Assembly (NCBI GenBank): GCA_963969395.1 | Contig: OZ017795.1 | Span: 12,462,001 to 12,526,000, forward strand | Source of the DNA: Pseudoscleropodium purum | Lineage: Eukaryota; Streptophyta; Bryopsida; Hypnales; Brachytheciaceae | DNA length: 64,000 nt | Reading direction: 5' to 3' | Part shown: positions 48,650-60,535 of the stretch, in pieces | How positions within the stretch are numbered: position 1 is the stretch's first letter | Layout of the letters: the number at the start of each line of letters is the position of its first letter | Position numbers and translations under genes: made by a program | The notes under the pieces: generated by a model | What the model saw: the letters and a program-made list of their open reading frames with translations, nothing else | What the model was told of the DNA's origin: nothing | Databases searched by the model: none

Positions 48650-49730
48650 TAATTCACTTGGCTTTTATTAGTGAAACAAGTGCAAACTTGTAAAAAATAT
48701 CTATCCCTCTTGAAGTTGTCTCTAAGATATTACTATTGCTAATTAGGGTGGTAATAGGTAGGTCCATTTTAATAAGTTAGCAGTGGTCCAACTCATCTAA
48801 GAAGAATGGGACTTCCTACCTTCTTTTTTATTCAATAAGATTTTCCATGTACTTTTAGTAATCAATGGTTGGATTGTAGGACTCCAAGGTCCTATATTCA
48901 CCATTATTCTTGTTTGTACAATATATATAATTCATGATTGGTAGGTCCCGATGTGAGTGCCTAGTTCATCATCTAGGACTCATTATTTTTTTTTCATTTA
49001 TTAGTATTTTGAGTGTGAATTATCATACCAAAAAACACAAAAGAATGTAAAGCCAAAATAGGTATGTCACATGCCAATATAGTATTTGGTCCTAATCAGC
49101 TTATTTTTCCTAAACTTGATCTGAATCCTACATATAAATAGGGTAGAAACTCAAAAGTTGTACATATTATAATATTTGAGTAGAATCATCCAAATTGCTT
49201 AAACCTGTCTTGCATGTGACAAAACATGTCTAAATTGCTCCAAAGGAACCTATGTGAGAATCCTAAGTCAATCCTAAAGAGAGGTTTCAGTTTTCATTTC
49301 ATTCTCTCACTTGAGTTGTTCTTGGTTTTTTCTTTCGTTGCTTGTCTTGAACACTGCTCTCGTGCCAGTTGATAACTTATAGTTTGTGATAACTTTTTTA
49401 GTGATTGTCTTTGTGGAAATAGTAGCATTGAAGCAGCTTCATTACTATTGGATTCTCATAAGTTGATTTCTTTTATGCTCGTTTTTGTTACTTCTAGTTC
49501 CTACAATTTTAGTAAGTGTGATTTAATTCAGTCGGACTACATAGTGCTTTAGGTGGTTGGATCCCTATAGAAGATGTCCTTCATTTGGAATTCATTGTGA
49601 TGCTCAAATCCATGATTTGCATTTCACGCAGTGCTTCTTCTTCAATGTATGTTGGATTGTGAGTTCTTAATAATCATCACACTGTAAATTCCGGAAGCAT
49701 TGCCATATTGAATTCACTCATAGTTTTAGA
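48650..49730. other. Intergenic sequence, no gene recognised
   Basis: No supported ORF. The right part may belong to the element whose palindrome array begins at 49731. Confidence 0.35.
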
Positions 49731-50817
49731 TTATCTTCGAGTCAAGGATAAAATTCCCTCATATACTAATGATAGGTGTCCAAAGGATAGTAAAACATAA
49801 TGTGAGAAAAACTATTAAATATTTACTATATGGACTTTATCTTTGAGTCCAAAATAACTTGTGAGTCTAAAAACACTCAATGTCTTCAAGGATATGAATA
49901 TTAAAATTTTCAAAATTCCTAACTATGTATATATCTCTGAGTAATAGTATATTTTATTTTAATCAATACTCCTACATGTTTTGTATATCAACTTTATCTT
50001 CGAAGCCAAGATAACTACAAAAACTATAAAGACTTATACACAATAATTCTGCAATAAAATATTTGAATATTTTCATCATTTCTATGACACGAGACTGGAA
50101 TAATAGGAAAATCAAGAAGTCTATATTATGAATCAGAAAAACAAATCACACGAAACTTCTTAGATTCTTTTCTAATGATTGTTTTTTTTAAAAGTGAAGT
50201 GATTTTATATTTATCTTTGAATCAAAGATAATATGAAGGTTTAGAGTTCCTAAATATTTGAATATTTAGTGTTTACATCTCTAGTTATATTTTGAGGTTC
50301 AATATTTATATCCTGACTTCAAAATTATCATCAACTCAAAGATATTATATATATTAGACAAAAAGAGTCGAAAATGACAACTTACGATAGTATAATATGA
50401 ATTGAGAGAACAATGTCTCAAAAACTTATTGGAGTAGTTGGTTTTATCTTCAAGCCAAAGATAAGTTTGACTTGTCTAATTATTCATTGTCAATATGAGG
50501 TCTATTTATTTTAACTATATACTTAATGACTATTGATACCAATCAAAAGTTGTCTCCAATTTCGATAGCATTTTTTGTTGAGTCGAGGATAAATTTGGAG
50601 TCATAATGTCGGTCTTCTTGCTTGGCTTCGATTTCTAATCTTCATGATCATTTTTGTATATAAAACCCTTTTAACTATATTGTAATGGGTTTTTTTTGTC
50701 TTTTATTGTCTTGTGGTTATTTTCCATCCATTGATCTTAGAGTTCTTGTTAGGAGGGTTCAACTAAGGTTCATGTATTTGAGATTTTAATATATATTTAT
50801 CCTCGAGTCGAGGATAA
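49731..50817 (+). repeat. Array of eight spaced 21-nt palindromes
   Basis: A near-palindrome made of the half-site TTATCyTyGA, one central base and its reverse complement occurs at 49731, 49837, 49994, 50211, 50325, 50444, 50572 (left half decayed) and 50797 (perfect arms). Spacing is 106-225 bp and the intervening sequence is not conserved. The array ends 40 bp before the first ORF of the DUF7869-like element gene, so these may be subterminal binding sites of that element. Confidence 0.75.
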
Positions 50818-50856
50818 TTTATAATTTGAAATAATTTATGCTTTTCTTTTGGCAAA

Positions 50857-53465
50857 ATGGAGAGTCCTGTTGTAGACGACTTTGCAGTTCTAGTGCCAAT
50901 TTTACCAACAAGTGTGATAGCTTGCGATGGCATTCTTTGTACTTCTTGGAATATGAAGTGTGTAACATTTATAAATGAGGACAGAGTAGAGGTAGCAAAA
51001 GGGATATGCCATAGTGTTGATGTTGACCTTGTCATTGACATGGACATGATGCTATTGGGTGATGATCGGGTTGCAATTCAAATTGTGGAGTCCTTGTATG
51101 AGGCTAAAGTTCCATCGTCATGGATGTGGTCAATGTGCTCTTGGTACATTTCAAAGATCTACCTTAGCAATGCTAGCTTGTATAATCACAATCAAATTTT
51201 TATGCACAAAGCAACTCTCAACACATCTAGGCGACGCATTCGGGCCAAAGTTTGTTGATATGAAACCTCTCAAGAAAGGAAGGAGCTTGACAACCCTCCC
51301 AAGAAAAAAGCCCTCCTAACACTCCAAACAATCAGAGAGGTATTTGCGATAATTTATTGCCGCTTCAATTGCCTTCAAGCATTTTCACGCAATGAAATTC
51401 AAGCCATTTGGTCCCTAATTCACATGGATGGTGGAGTATTCTAGTGTAAGTCATATCTACTTGACATGCACAAGCAAATTCACCGTGATGAATGTGAAAG
51501 AGAAATGATCACCTTAGCACATCGTGATATTTGTCCCACTACTTAATGGACTATCCATGGAGTTTCAAGAGCTATCTTTTATAGATACAAAGAGATGGCA
51601 AAAAATGATATGCAACTAGAGGAGCATGGTAGTTTAGGCTTGAAGAAACTACGGACACATGCACTACAGGCAACGGCCATACTACGAATGCTATTGGAAA
51701 ACACTTCCAACAAAATGCCGCACAAGTCAAGGATCCTTCAATTAGGGGAGAAAGTTCCGTCTATAGTCCTACCATCTGCATTCCGGTGGAGAGACAAGTT
51801 GCCTGAGATCAACATTGTGAATTTATCCTTTCAACTACAACATATTTTTGCAAGTAGATTGAATAGGATCCGGCATGATTTTTTTCGAGAATATACTCCA
51901 AAGGCTCATGGAGATAGTTTTGCTTATTGTAGTGTGTGACAAATTCAAGCAACTTAGGAGCGCTTGCACTCCATGTTTGAGGGCACAATAAGTATGGACT
52001 AACAAGTTAAAAGTTCACCTTGAAAGGCACAGAGCACATAAGGAGCTCTACTAATGATGTACCTTCACAAGGTTCTAACCATCATACACGACAAAATGGA
52101 TCACTCAAAGATAGCTTCTCCACATTTCTCTCACAAGAGCAAGCAAATGATTGTTTCGTAAAGTTGCCCGTCGCTATGACGGATATGATTGTTCATGGTC
52201 ATGGAAACATGCAATATGCACCCTATAATTTAGACATGTTTTCGATGGACTCCAAGCACACCGTGGGATCCATTGCAAAATTGTTGCGAGATCTTGAGTT
52301 TGAACTAAAGGTTTCTTTGCATCAACTATTTGATATGGAGGATATGATTCATCCATTGTCAAAAGCCATACTAGAAGGCTCAAAGCTTTGTGTTGAATCC
52401 CTACTGACTTGCCTTGAGGAGGTCGTTGAACCTCAACCTTTCCCTCCAACTTTGACTCTTGAACTTGATAATGCCTCTAGAGACAACAAAAACCGATGGG
52501 TTTTTGCAATTTGCTCTCTCCTTGTATATAGAGCCATTTCTACGAGATATACATCAATTTCCTCATTGTTAGATACACTCATAAGGACATTGATGCTCTT
52601 TTTGGTCGTAGGAGCAGCAAGTTGAAGACGAATGACTACCCCATGCTTCTGAGGTTGATGAAGTTCTTCATGGATTGTAAAATACAACTTGTGATCCTTC
52701 ATTTTATTGAGGAGGTTCTTGACTTCAAGCGATTTGTGAAAGGATACTTGCATATAAATGATAATTCTCTGCAGGGCAATTCTCAAGCTCAACAATTCAA
52801 GTTTTACAAGGATTCCAATGAGTGGCCCTTGATGCAGTACAAATTTCTTTGTACGGATGTTGATTAGTTGCCCAAGGAAGGTGGGGGAATTCGCTTGTAG
52901 GAGACAATAGATGGGTGCCCTAAAGTACCAAGTAGTACTCTTCAACCTTTGGCTCCACACCGTATGCGTTGTTTTGATGAAGTCTATAAGGGCTTGGACA
53001 AATACATTGCATTGTAGGGTACAATGGTCAATCAGAACTTATCTAGAGATCTCCGGAGGAAGAATGAACTAGTGAAGCGATATTGGGAAGGTGTAAGAAG
53101 TGCTCTCAATGAACCTCTTATGAGGCGTGAGGCATTGTGGGATGGATTTCGGCCTTATTCAATAGTCGCCAATGAGGTCAAAGATCAATTCCTTGATGAT
53201 GGTACGATACGTGAGGAGTTTGTGGAGGATGCATCTTTTGTTGGTTGAAAATGTGATCGTCCCGCTTCTTCATTCAATGTTTACTGTGATATATATGCAG
53301 ATTACTTTCTTGTGGTGCATCTTGTTGATAGTGACCTCCGTCCATTTTAGCTTGCTTCGGCACTCACAAACCCTAATCCAAATCCAGAGCATGTCAGTTC
53401 CATTTAGTTGTAGTATTGGACTCCTACATCTTTTCAACACATTGAGGAGGACACTTATTCAAGGT
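50857..53465 (+). pseudogene. Broken mobile-element gene with DUF7869-like domain
   Basis: A conserved frame can be followed with stops and at least two frameshifts. 50857-51258 gives VVDDFAVLVPILPTSVIAC; after in-frame stops near 51256, 51450 and 51545 come THALQATAILRML and VLPSAFRWRDKLP (51640-51820). A shifted segment near 51930 has a CSVCDKFKQLRSACTPC cysteine cluster. 52020-52625 contains HTVGSIAKLLRDLE and LELDNASRDNKNRWVFA. A further shift restores THKDIDALFGRRSSKLK near 52600. The LDN...NKNR and H-x-DID motifs are those of the domain now called DUF7869, found in eukaryotic transposon-like genes; the name is from memory. The frame is recognisable to QYWTPTSFQHIEEDTY-like sequence at about 53450, where a hAT element interrupts it. 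Confidence 0.75.
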
Positions 53466-56400
53466 CAGGGTTGACGAATCTCTACGTCCGCCCCAAAATA
53501 GCAGACGTAGCGTCCCTCTCGCCGTTAGAAGGCGGACGCGCGGGGCCGGTCGGACGGGGCGGCTTAGAAAACCCGTTTTGGGTTTTTTGTTTTGATTGTT
53601 TTCACCAATGAGAGATTGAGAGTGAAGTCATTTTGATTTTGATTTTTCTTATATTGCAATTGCGATTCAATAGAGTTGTATATCACTATTTATGTAAAAG
53701 TTAAAATATGAAATATATTTTTAATTTTTTTTGTTGAATTTCATTTTGATTTAGAAACAAAATCACTTTAAAATCTAGCGAGATGTATATCATCAATAAA
53801 CAAACAATTTTATAATAAAATGATTGAAGAAACCATTGTCATTTGTCAACATGAGCTCCATATATCATGAGCAACCAAACAATCAAACATCTAAATTCAC
53901 ATTTCCACAATTTCTATGGACGCCAATCCACATCTCCTCTAACCTCAGCCCTACTACTCTCTCCTGCAGCTCTCTGTTCAAAATCTTCATTATCGAAGTC
54001 ATCTTCATTGTCGGAGTCATCTTCATTGTTGAAATCAAGTATCGTTGTCTCCTTCAAGTCTTCTCTCGAAGTAGGTTTACTCCCTTCTTTCGAATTTAAT
54101 TTTTCTTTTTTTACTTTGACAAAACGATTAAAGGCTTTTTGAATAGGAACCTTTCTTTTCTTTCTATTTGACAAAGTAACAACATTTTCATCAAGAGGGG
54201 TCCTATTCTTCACTGGAGAGATAGCAAAAGGTTGCATTTCTTTTTTCGCTTTCACTTTATTCGATTCTTGAACCATCAATCTCGATGTAGGGTCGACATG
54301 TCCATGAACGGTTATCTCCACTTTGGCTTTCTTTTGAAGTAATAGAGTGCCGTTTGTTGATTTGATGGGTTCTTGCGCCATTCTTTTTCCTAAAATGCGA
54401 TCACGCAAAGATGTCAATGGCATCCGATCACTCTCCGTATCACTTAGGCTTGTAGGTGATGACGCTACTTTTCGTAGATTATCGCCTGTAGAAATTTTTT
54501 TGGAAATGTTCACTAGACGTTTTCCATATCCAAAGCTCTGAGAATCATCCAATCCGACCAATCGTGTGCTAACAGACTTCAACGGTATTGGTGGAAGAGC
54601 ACTAGATCTCGGTACTTCAAAAATTGACTTCATTGGCTCTTTTCCTTTATCACTCTTCACAATTACCGAATTTGTGATTGCCATCACAAGTGAATCATTA
54701 TTTTTCTGTACCGCAATATTTGGTTCCCCCTCATCACCACTATTGTTGCCCACATCTTTTGGAACGTCCACTTCCATGACCGCATCTTCTCTTTTGTCGT
54801 TTCCTTGCACTGCATTTAATGCCACAGATGGAGATTGAGAAATTACAACTTTTTCATTTCTCCCATCATCACCAATAGCATTCTCATTGATTTCCACCTC
54901 TTTGGCAATAGCGTTTGCCTTTTCCGATAGAATATTTTCGCTATTCAAGAATCCCATTCCATTGCAATATGCAGTTAAAGAAGGTAGATTCGCCTGTACC
55001 CCTACATTGTCCTCGTCTGTACAAAAGGTAAATGCATCGTTTGCATTGTCGGGAACGACATCCTTGCAGTTTAGATGATAATCATGCGTATCATTCACCA
55101 AATTGGGAAAGCCTTCCATAACATCTTCATCTCCCCATGTTGTCGCACGATTGAAGTCATCTCCGCCATGTACAGTTGAAAGGGCCCTTTCCAAATCCTC
55201 GTCATCATCGTCTTCTAACGTCGGCCTATCTGAATCCTCTGATTCCATCAGATCCATATTATCATTATACCATTTTTTTTCATCTTTTTCCTTCAATGCG
55301 TTTAATACTTTGGAATTGGTATACACTTACACCAAATCCGCTGCTCTCTCCGGCTTCAATTTATTTTGAGATTTGTTGTGAACAAAAAAATAGTTGCTCC
55401 AATTCCGTTCACATGAAGATGATGACACCGGTTGAGCCAATATCCTCTTCGCTAATGGAGCTATAAACTTGCCACATGCACCTTCAAAATCCCACCAAGC
55501 ATGTGCGGACAACATTTGATCTCCCAGATTCAACATATTGTGGAATGGAGGTTCCTTGTGTCGAAAAGCCACAAATTTCTTCACCACTGCTGCATATTCA
55601 TCCGGTTTACATATTCTCTCCAAAACTTTCTTACATCCTGACATTGCATCTGCGTCATCCGCTAGCTCTTTGTCATGAAGAAGGTATGGATTCAAAAGAG
55701 CTGCGGCTGATTGGAGATCGTTGTCCACCATTCTTCTTCGGGCATAAAAAGACTGTACCAATAGAATTGTAAGTTCTTCTAGCAAACAAAATGGTGGACT
55801 TTGTAATCCGTTCACGTGCTTCTCTAACTTCCTTATGATATGCAACATCTTTCCTATACATGGTGATTTTGTATCCAAATCGCGAAGTGCACATATGATT
55901 GATTCAACCATCTCCACATAATTGATGGACCGATTCCAAAAATGGTCATCAAGAACAATTTTCTTCACCGCTAAGGCCAAGTCTTTTGGTTGGACTTTGG
56001 CTCCATGTTTCTTCTTGAGAGTATGTACATACTCAACCCATTGCGGATCTACCACCGTTTGTTCCAATGTTCCTCTCAATTTTGTCAAACGTTCCATCAT
56101 GATAAATTTAGAGGTGAACCTTGTATCCCCAAGCATCAAGAGACCAAGATTTGGCGAATACTTTCGCAATAGAGCTAGCGGCATATGTCTCTTCCTGATA
56201 AATTTAGCTACAAGAACTCCTTTATCCAATTTGGAAGCAATCCATTTCTATGCAGCCCAATCCTTCAACAACAAATTCAATGCATATACCACGCACTTTT
56301 GGTAAAAAATATGAGGATATTTTGCAGATATTACATCCCATGCGGACGGATTCACGGGAGCATTATCCGTAGTTATTAACACGACGTTTTTGGACCCCAC

Positions 56401-57279
56401 TTGTTCAATGAACTTTTCTAACACAGCTGCCAAATACTCCGTACTTTTTTCACAACCACTTGTATCCACAGATCCAAGAAATTCTTCACCTGTGGATGAT
56501 ACAAGCATGGCATTGATGAGAGGTCGATTAGTCACTAAGCTCCATCCATCAATGAACAATGTTGCTCCAAATTTTCGAATGCTATCTTCGGTCCGTGCAT
56601 TCAATTGTGTCTGAATGTTGGTCTTCACCTCATTCAACAATTTGTACCGAAGGTCGTGGTATGAGGGAGGAATGTATGGCCTACCGAACGTAGCCGTTTT
56701 CTTCACTACTTCTTTAAAAGCTGGATTTCGAGCCATGGAAAATGGTATGTTTGCCGAATAAAAAAAATTTGCCTACATTGAATGTAATTTGCGTCTATGA
56801 CCTTCTTCAAACCCATTCACTAAGCTGCCTTGCCTCTGAGGCCTAGAACTTGATGCCCTTGAGGTTTCATGTTCACTAGAAGCTTCCGTACTCAAAGTCA
56901 TTTCAGTTGTGGCACATACCATTGGTACCAATTCTTTAGACGCTGGACAAAAGTCTTCGTGGTCAGAATGCGACACAACCTTTCCGGCTGAAAGCTCTTG
57001 GACATTTGAAGGGCTAGGGTTGCCATCCACATTGTCCATTACAACGCATTTTGGAAAAACTCCTTTGCAATGCCGAAATAAATTTCGAACTGCTATTGAT
57101 AATCGTAGACAAAGGCTCACCCCTTTATCACGTACACCTCCAAGCCTAGAATAGCCTAACTGGCTGAACATACAGCTGAGCTTCCTTGACATGATCGTTT
57201 TGCAAAGCCTACATTTTACTTTACCACCCTCTTGTACACTTAACCAAGGAGAAAAATCCCCCGTCGGTTTGGCCACCAT
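53466..57279 (-). mobile_element. hAT transposon (one end identified)
   Basis: The left end, CAGGGTTGACGAATC at 53466, is followed by a GC-rich subterminal zone to about 53570 with repeated GGACG/GTCCG motifs. The transposase gene lies inside on the minus strand. The last 8 bases before the end are TTCAAGGT, but I could not find a matching duplication or a GTCAACCCTG end to the right. The true right boundary is therefore unknown and may lie anywhere from 57.9 kb (where GGACGG motifs recur) to the GC island at 60185-60370. Confidence 0.75.
53914..57279 (-). pseudogene. hAT transposase, one frame with three nonsense codons
   Basis: From ATG at 57279 to the stop at 53914 (1122 codons) one frame is kept, interrupted only by TAG at 56775-56773, TAG at 56250-56248 and TAA at 55329-55327. 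The order is a BED-finger-like start (KCRLCK near residue 22), a DUF659 region with FIDGWSLVTNRPLIN and LITTDNAPVN (catalytic Asp positions), then the dimerisation region SSSSCERNWSNYFFVHNKSQ ending in ERAADLV. Afterwards comes an unusually long 460-residue tail, acidic and low-complexity, with a basic NRKKRKVPIQKAF segment. The absence of frameshifts points to recent inactivation. Alternatively some stops might be removed by splicing, but I see no convincing introns. Confidence 0.85.
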
Positions 57280-59161
57280 ACTGACAAGTGTATATTTTAC
57301 CTCAATTTAAAAAAAAACCAATAGAATGTTTTAAATTTGAAACCCACAACGTGACAATGTATACAATATCAATGAAATTAGTTACACAAAGCTTTGAAAA
57401 TCAAAGCCCCCTGTCCACTAAACTATGCATTACCAAGCAAGAGACTCAATAAATTGAAGCTCATAGCCCTTGGAAATCTTAGCGTTCGGTTTTTCGAGAG
57501 TGAATACCAAAGCTTCTCTTCTAACATTTATAGTCCCTTCTAAAAAATTAAAGGTTCATTTTTAGGGTTTACATTCAAAAACAAGCAACGGTCTGGACGG
57601 GGCTGAAACGGACGAGGTGGTTTCGTATTAAGAGGAGTTTGCTTTGGGAAATCACAGGGATTCTGGCTGCTACTAGAAATGACTTGAGGGTAGGGTTTCC
57701 AGCTTGATCTTGTCTCGAACCTTGAATCTTCAATAGGATGTCTTTTTGTACATTTGCACCTCGAATCTTCAACACGTTGTCTCTTCGAATCTCGAATCTT
57801 TAACTTTCTTGAATCAGCTCCATGTTGGCCTATCCTGTTATGGTTTTAGGGGTTCAAGGGTCAAGGAGGGGATAAGAAACCACAGGATGCGGGACGGGTA
57901 GAACGGACGGCAGACCACGAGCTGAACCGTCCATGAATATGGCTCCTAAACTTTCAAATTCACGGTCTACTGGTGATCAATCCAGTCTCACCGTGAGAAC
58001 GACATAAGATTCAACCATGTGGGCCATCAACCCCACTTCGTTGCCCACGACATAAAATGGAGTAAGGCCATGTATGCAATTTCAGGCCAAACCCGCAAAC
58101 AAGGTTTACAATGCAAAAAATTGACAAAGCCACATGCCTACCACACAACTTGACAACAAGCCTCCAAATCTAGCTTGGAATAACAGAGCCGCAAGCCACA
58201 ACATAGGCTAGGTCCTTGCAAGGTAAGTCTTCACTTGACTCTTCAATTCTTCACTTCAATCTTCAACCTTCTAACCTTCCAAACGTCTCTTTCACCTTCT
58301 TCTAAATCAGCAGTACTAAAATGGGCACCTAAAACGTTCTTAAACTCAACTTTAGGTAAGAGATAGCTCTTTCGAAAGCTAATACAGTAAGCTTTGATGC
58401 ATCAAAATTTCACTTGAAACAAAGTTACTACCTACGAGTTATGTGCTCTCAAAGATCTCCTACATGCAATTCTAGCGATAGTACACTACTTCGCCTTTCT
58501 CTTCATAACTTGAGATAAGAACATGGTAATGAGAAGTTTGATAGCTTGATAGAAAGCTAGCAACAAGATCTATATTTTACTTGATTTTCACTTTGTTCTA
58601 ACAATTTTTGTGACTCTAGGAGAAGCACAAAGTCTTTGCTCCTCCTTTTTAGATAGCAGCAGACTACTCCTCACTCAAAAGCCTATAAAATTCACATACA
58701 ACATTGAAATCAAGTGAAAATACCGCCAAAAGAAGCGCAACACCACCATGTATAACTTCACCAAATTTTGTATTCAAATTCCTCTTTTCCAATACACAAC
58801 AACCGAACAAAGTTTTGGTTCTTTGCACTACAGCACACCACACCCTCACACCCTCACACCAACATCGACAACGAGAGAAGAGAGAATCTCCCCCCCTCCT
58901 TTCTCCTTCCACATGGGCCACATCAGCCCATGTGAGCATCTTAACTCCTATAGGCTCCCTAAAATCCTACTTATTCTAAATTCCAAATGCCTCTTTGGGT
59001 CTACTAATCCCAAAGTCAACAAAAGGAAGGAAAACAATCAACTACTTTCATCTAATGTGAATAAAATTTAATTGGTGGTAGCCAAAAATCCTAAAACAAA
59101 GGCTAAAATCCATTACCTTAACACCACAAAATCTAATTTCAAAATCATTTGTTTTACATAC
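57280..59161. other. Upstream region of the hAT transposase, no ORF assigned
   Basis: It contains two patches of GGACGG/CGGACG motifs (57590-57625 and 57885-57945) similar to the hAT subterminal motifs. ORFs at 58664-59071 on both strands overlap each other and have low-complexity Thr/Pro composition; I do not support them. Confidence 0.4.
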
Positions 59162-59567
59162 TTAAGAACTCCAAAACACGCAAAAGTAAAGCAGCAATGT
59201 AGTTAGCTCTCCATTCCGCGGTCAATAGATTGAGTGGTCCTTGAAGCCAAAGGCGTTGGCCTACTTCACTAGAAATACAGGTGACCATTTGTTCTTCACC
59301 GTTGTTTTCAAAACACCCTTCAAACACCATTTGATAGTTCTCGGAAAGCATGGGTTCAGACTCCAAAACGATCACCAAAGACTTTTTGTCCAATTGCAAA
59401 ACTAGCAATAAAGTTTGCTGGTTATCTAGATCTGTTCGTGGTTGAACACGACCTTCAGAAGGTCCAGCATCATCTCGCATACGTAGTCTTGATGAAGATG
59501 GTTGATTTGGATCAACCGGTAATTGCGATAATGGCAATTGCCAATCCTCACGGTCTTGTGAATCCAT
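59162..59567 (-). CDS. Unidentified ORF, probable 5' exon
   Basis: I do not recognise this protein. It starts MDSQDREDWQLPLSQLP, has a polar, Pro/Ser-rich N-terminus, then an ordered-looking segment (LLLVLQLDKKSLVIVLESEP through QRLWLQGPLNLL) of mixed hydrophobic and charged residues. The uninterrupted ORF would be 137 residues ending at 59154, but a strong plant donor A|GTATGT begins at 59161, so it may be exon 1 of a spliced gene (135 codons plus one base). A TATA box lies about 116 bp upstream. It is in the same orientation as the hAT transposase 1.9 kb downstream and may be an accessory gene of that element or a host gene fragment. Confidence 0.4.
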
Positions 59568-59682
59568 AACTACGAATACTAAAACCTAAACTATAACCAA
59601 TTCAAAGTAGAACATGAGAAGCAATACTACTCAATTCCTTTATTTCTATACCTAATAGCTTCTTTAAGAAGCTTACTTTTGC

Positions 59683-59690
59683 TTTATATA
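59683..59690 (-). promoter_or_regulatory. TATA box of the 59567 ORF
   Basis: TATATAAA on the minus strand, 116-123 bp upstream of the ATG at 59567. Confidence 0.5.
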
Positions 59691-59883
59691 CTCCAATCAC
59701 ACTATACTAGCTATCTTTATAATAAAATCAAAATACTAATAATCAAATGTATATTCTTTTTCTTTTTTGTATCAAAAGGTAACCTATGTGATAAAAAAAA
59801 TAGACTTAGGAACATTGTTCCGTTAGTCAATATACCAAACAGCCAATCAATAGTGGTATAAAACCACCTTGGGATCAACAACA

Positions 59884-60010
59884 GCCGCCAAGTTGCGGAC
59901 TTGGTTGGTTGGAGAAGTCCCCAATTAGCTGTCAGCTGGTTCCGGGTTCGAATCTTATCGAATTCGTTGATTCGGTCTGAGCAGTTGCAACTTGGCATCG
60001 CTAGTGAGAA
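59884..60010 (+). repeat. SINE-like block with tRNA-type B box
   Basis: GGTTCGAATC at 59945-59954 is a consensus pol III B box, and CTTGGTTGGTTGGAG about 45 nt upstream resembles a decayed A box. No cloverleaf with paired acceptor arms is evident, so it is not a functional tRNA gene. A tRNA-derived SINE head is the likeliest explanation. Confidence 0.45.
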
Positions 60011-60184
60011 CAGGAAATAACTAATCAATTAGCCACCCACCATGTCCCCCTAAGCTAAGTGACAAGATGCAGTACAATCCAAGACTGTGGATTTCTCCAC
60101 GACCCCCACCTTTTCTATCACAACCCTTTTCTTGAACTAGAGCTCAAGGTTAATCTTTTGATGTTTTTAAATGATATAGTTATT

Positions 60185-60370
60185 TACAACACGACAGCGG
60201 GCGGGCGGATGGACCGGTCGGACGAGTCGGATAGGGCGGTCGGACGCGGTAGACAGGGCGGTCGGACGGAACTGTCCGCACTGTCCGCCTTCCGACGCCG
60301 TCCGCGCTTTGGACACGCCAACCGCCACACTTAAACACTGACCGCCGACGGCGTCCGCCCAGCTGTCCAT
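60185..60370. repeat. GC-rich island of GGACG/GTCCG motifs
   Basis: About 185 bp with GGTCGGACG repeated on the left and CTGTCCGC/CGTCCGC on the right, inside very AT-rich sequence. It resembles the subterminal zones of the hAT elements at 48355 and 53466. I found no clean terminal repeat or duplication, so it is either a decayed MITE or the far subterminal zone of the hAT. Confidence 0.6.
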
Positions 60371-60494
60371 TAGAGCATCCTATGAGGCCGATATTACTCA
60401 AAAAGAGCGGTAACATTTCCAAAAAAAAACAACCTAATAATCATTGCTAAATGAGGATCAATGTAATTGATTTATCATTTTTTTAATTTTTAAA

Positions 60495-60535
60495 TGTAAA
60501 CCCTAAACCCTATACCCTAATTACCCTAAACCTTT
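60495..60535 (+). repeat. Interstitial telomere-like CCCTAAA repeats
   Basis: AAACCCTAAACCCTATACCC is followed by further CCCTAA variants, five degenerate units of the plant telomere heptamer. Confidence 0.7.

Noticed and set aside
53914..55466. Plus-strand ORFs antisense to the hAT transposase
   Set aside because: Shadows of the long minus-strand frame.
59884..60010. Functional tRNA gene
   Set aside because: The B box is good but there are no pairing acceptor or anticodon arms at the right spacing; SINE-like is the better reading.
60180..60422. Minus-strand ORFs rich in Arg/Pro/Thr in the GC island
   Set aside because: Two overlapping frames over GTCCG repeats with no domain; the island is better explained as hAT subterminal sequence.
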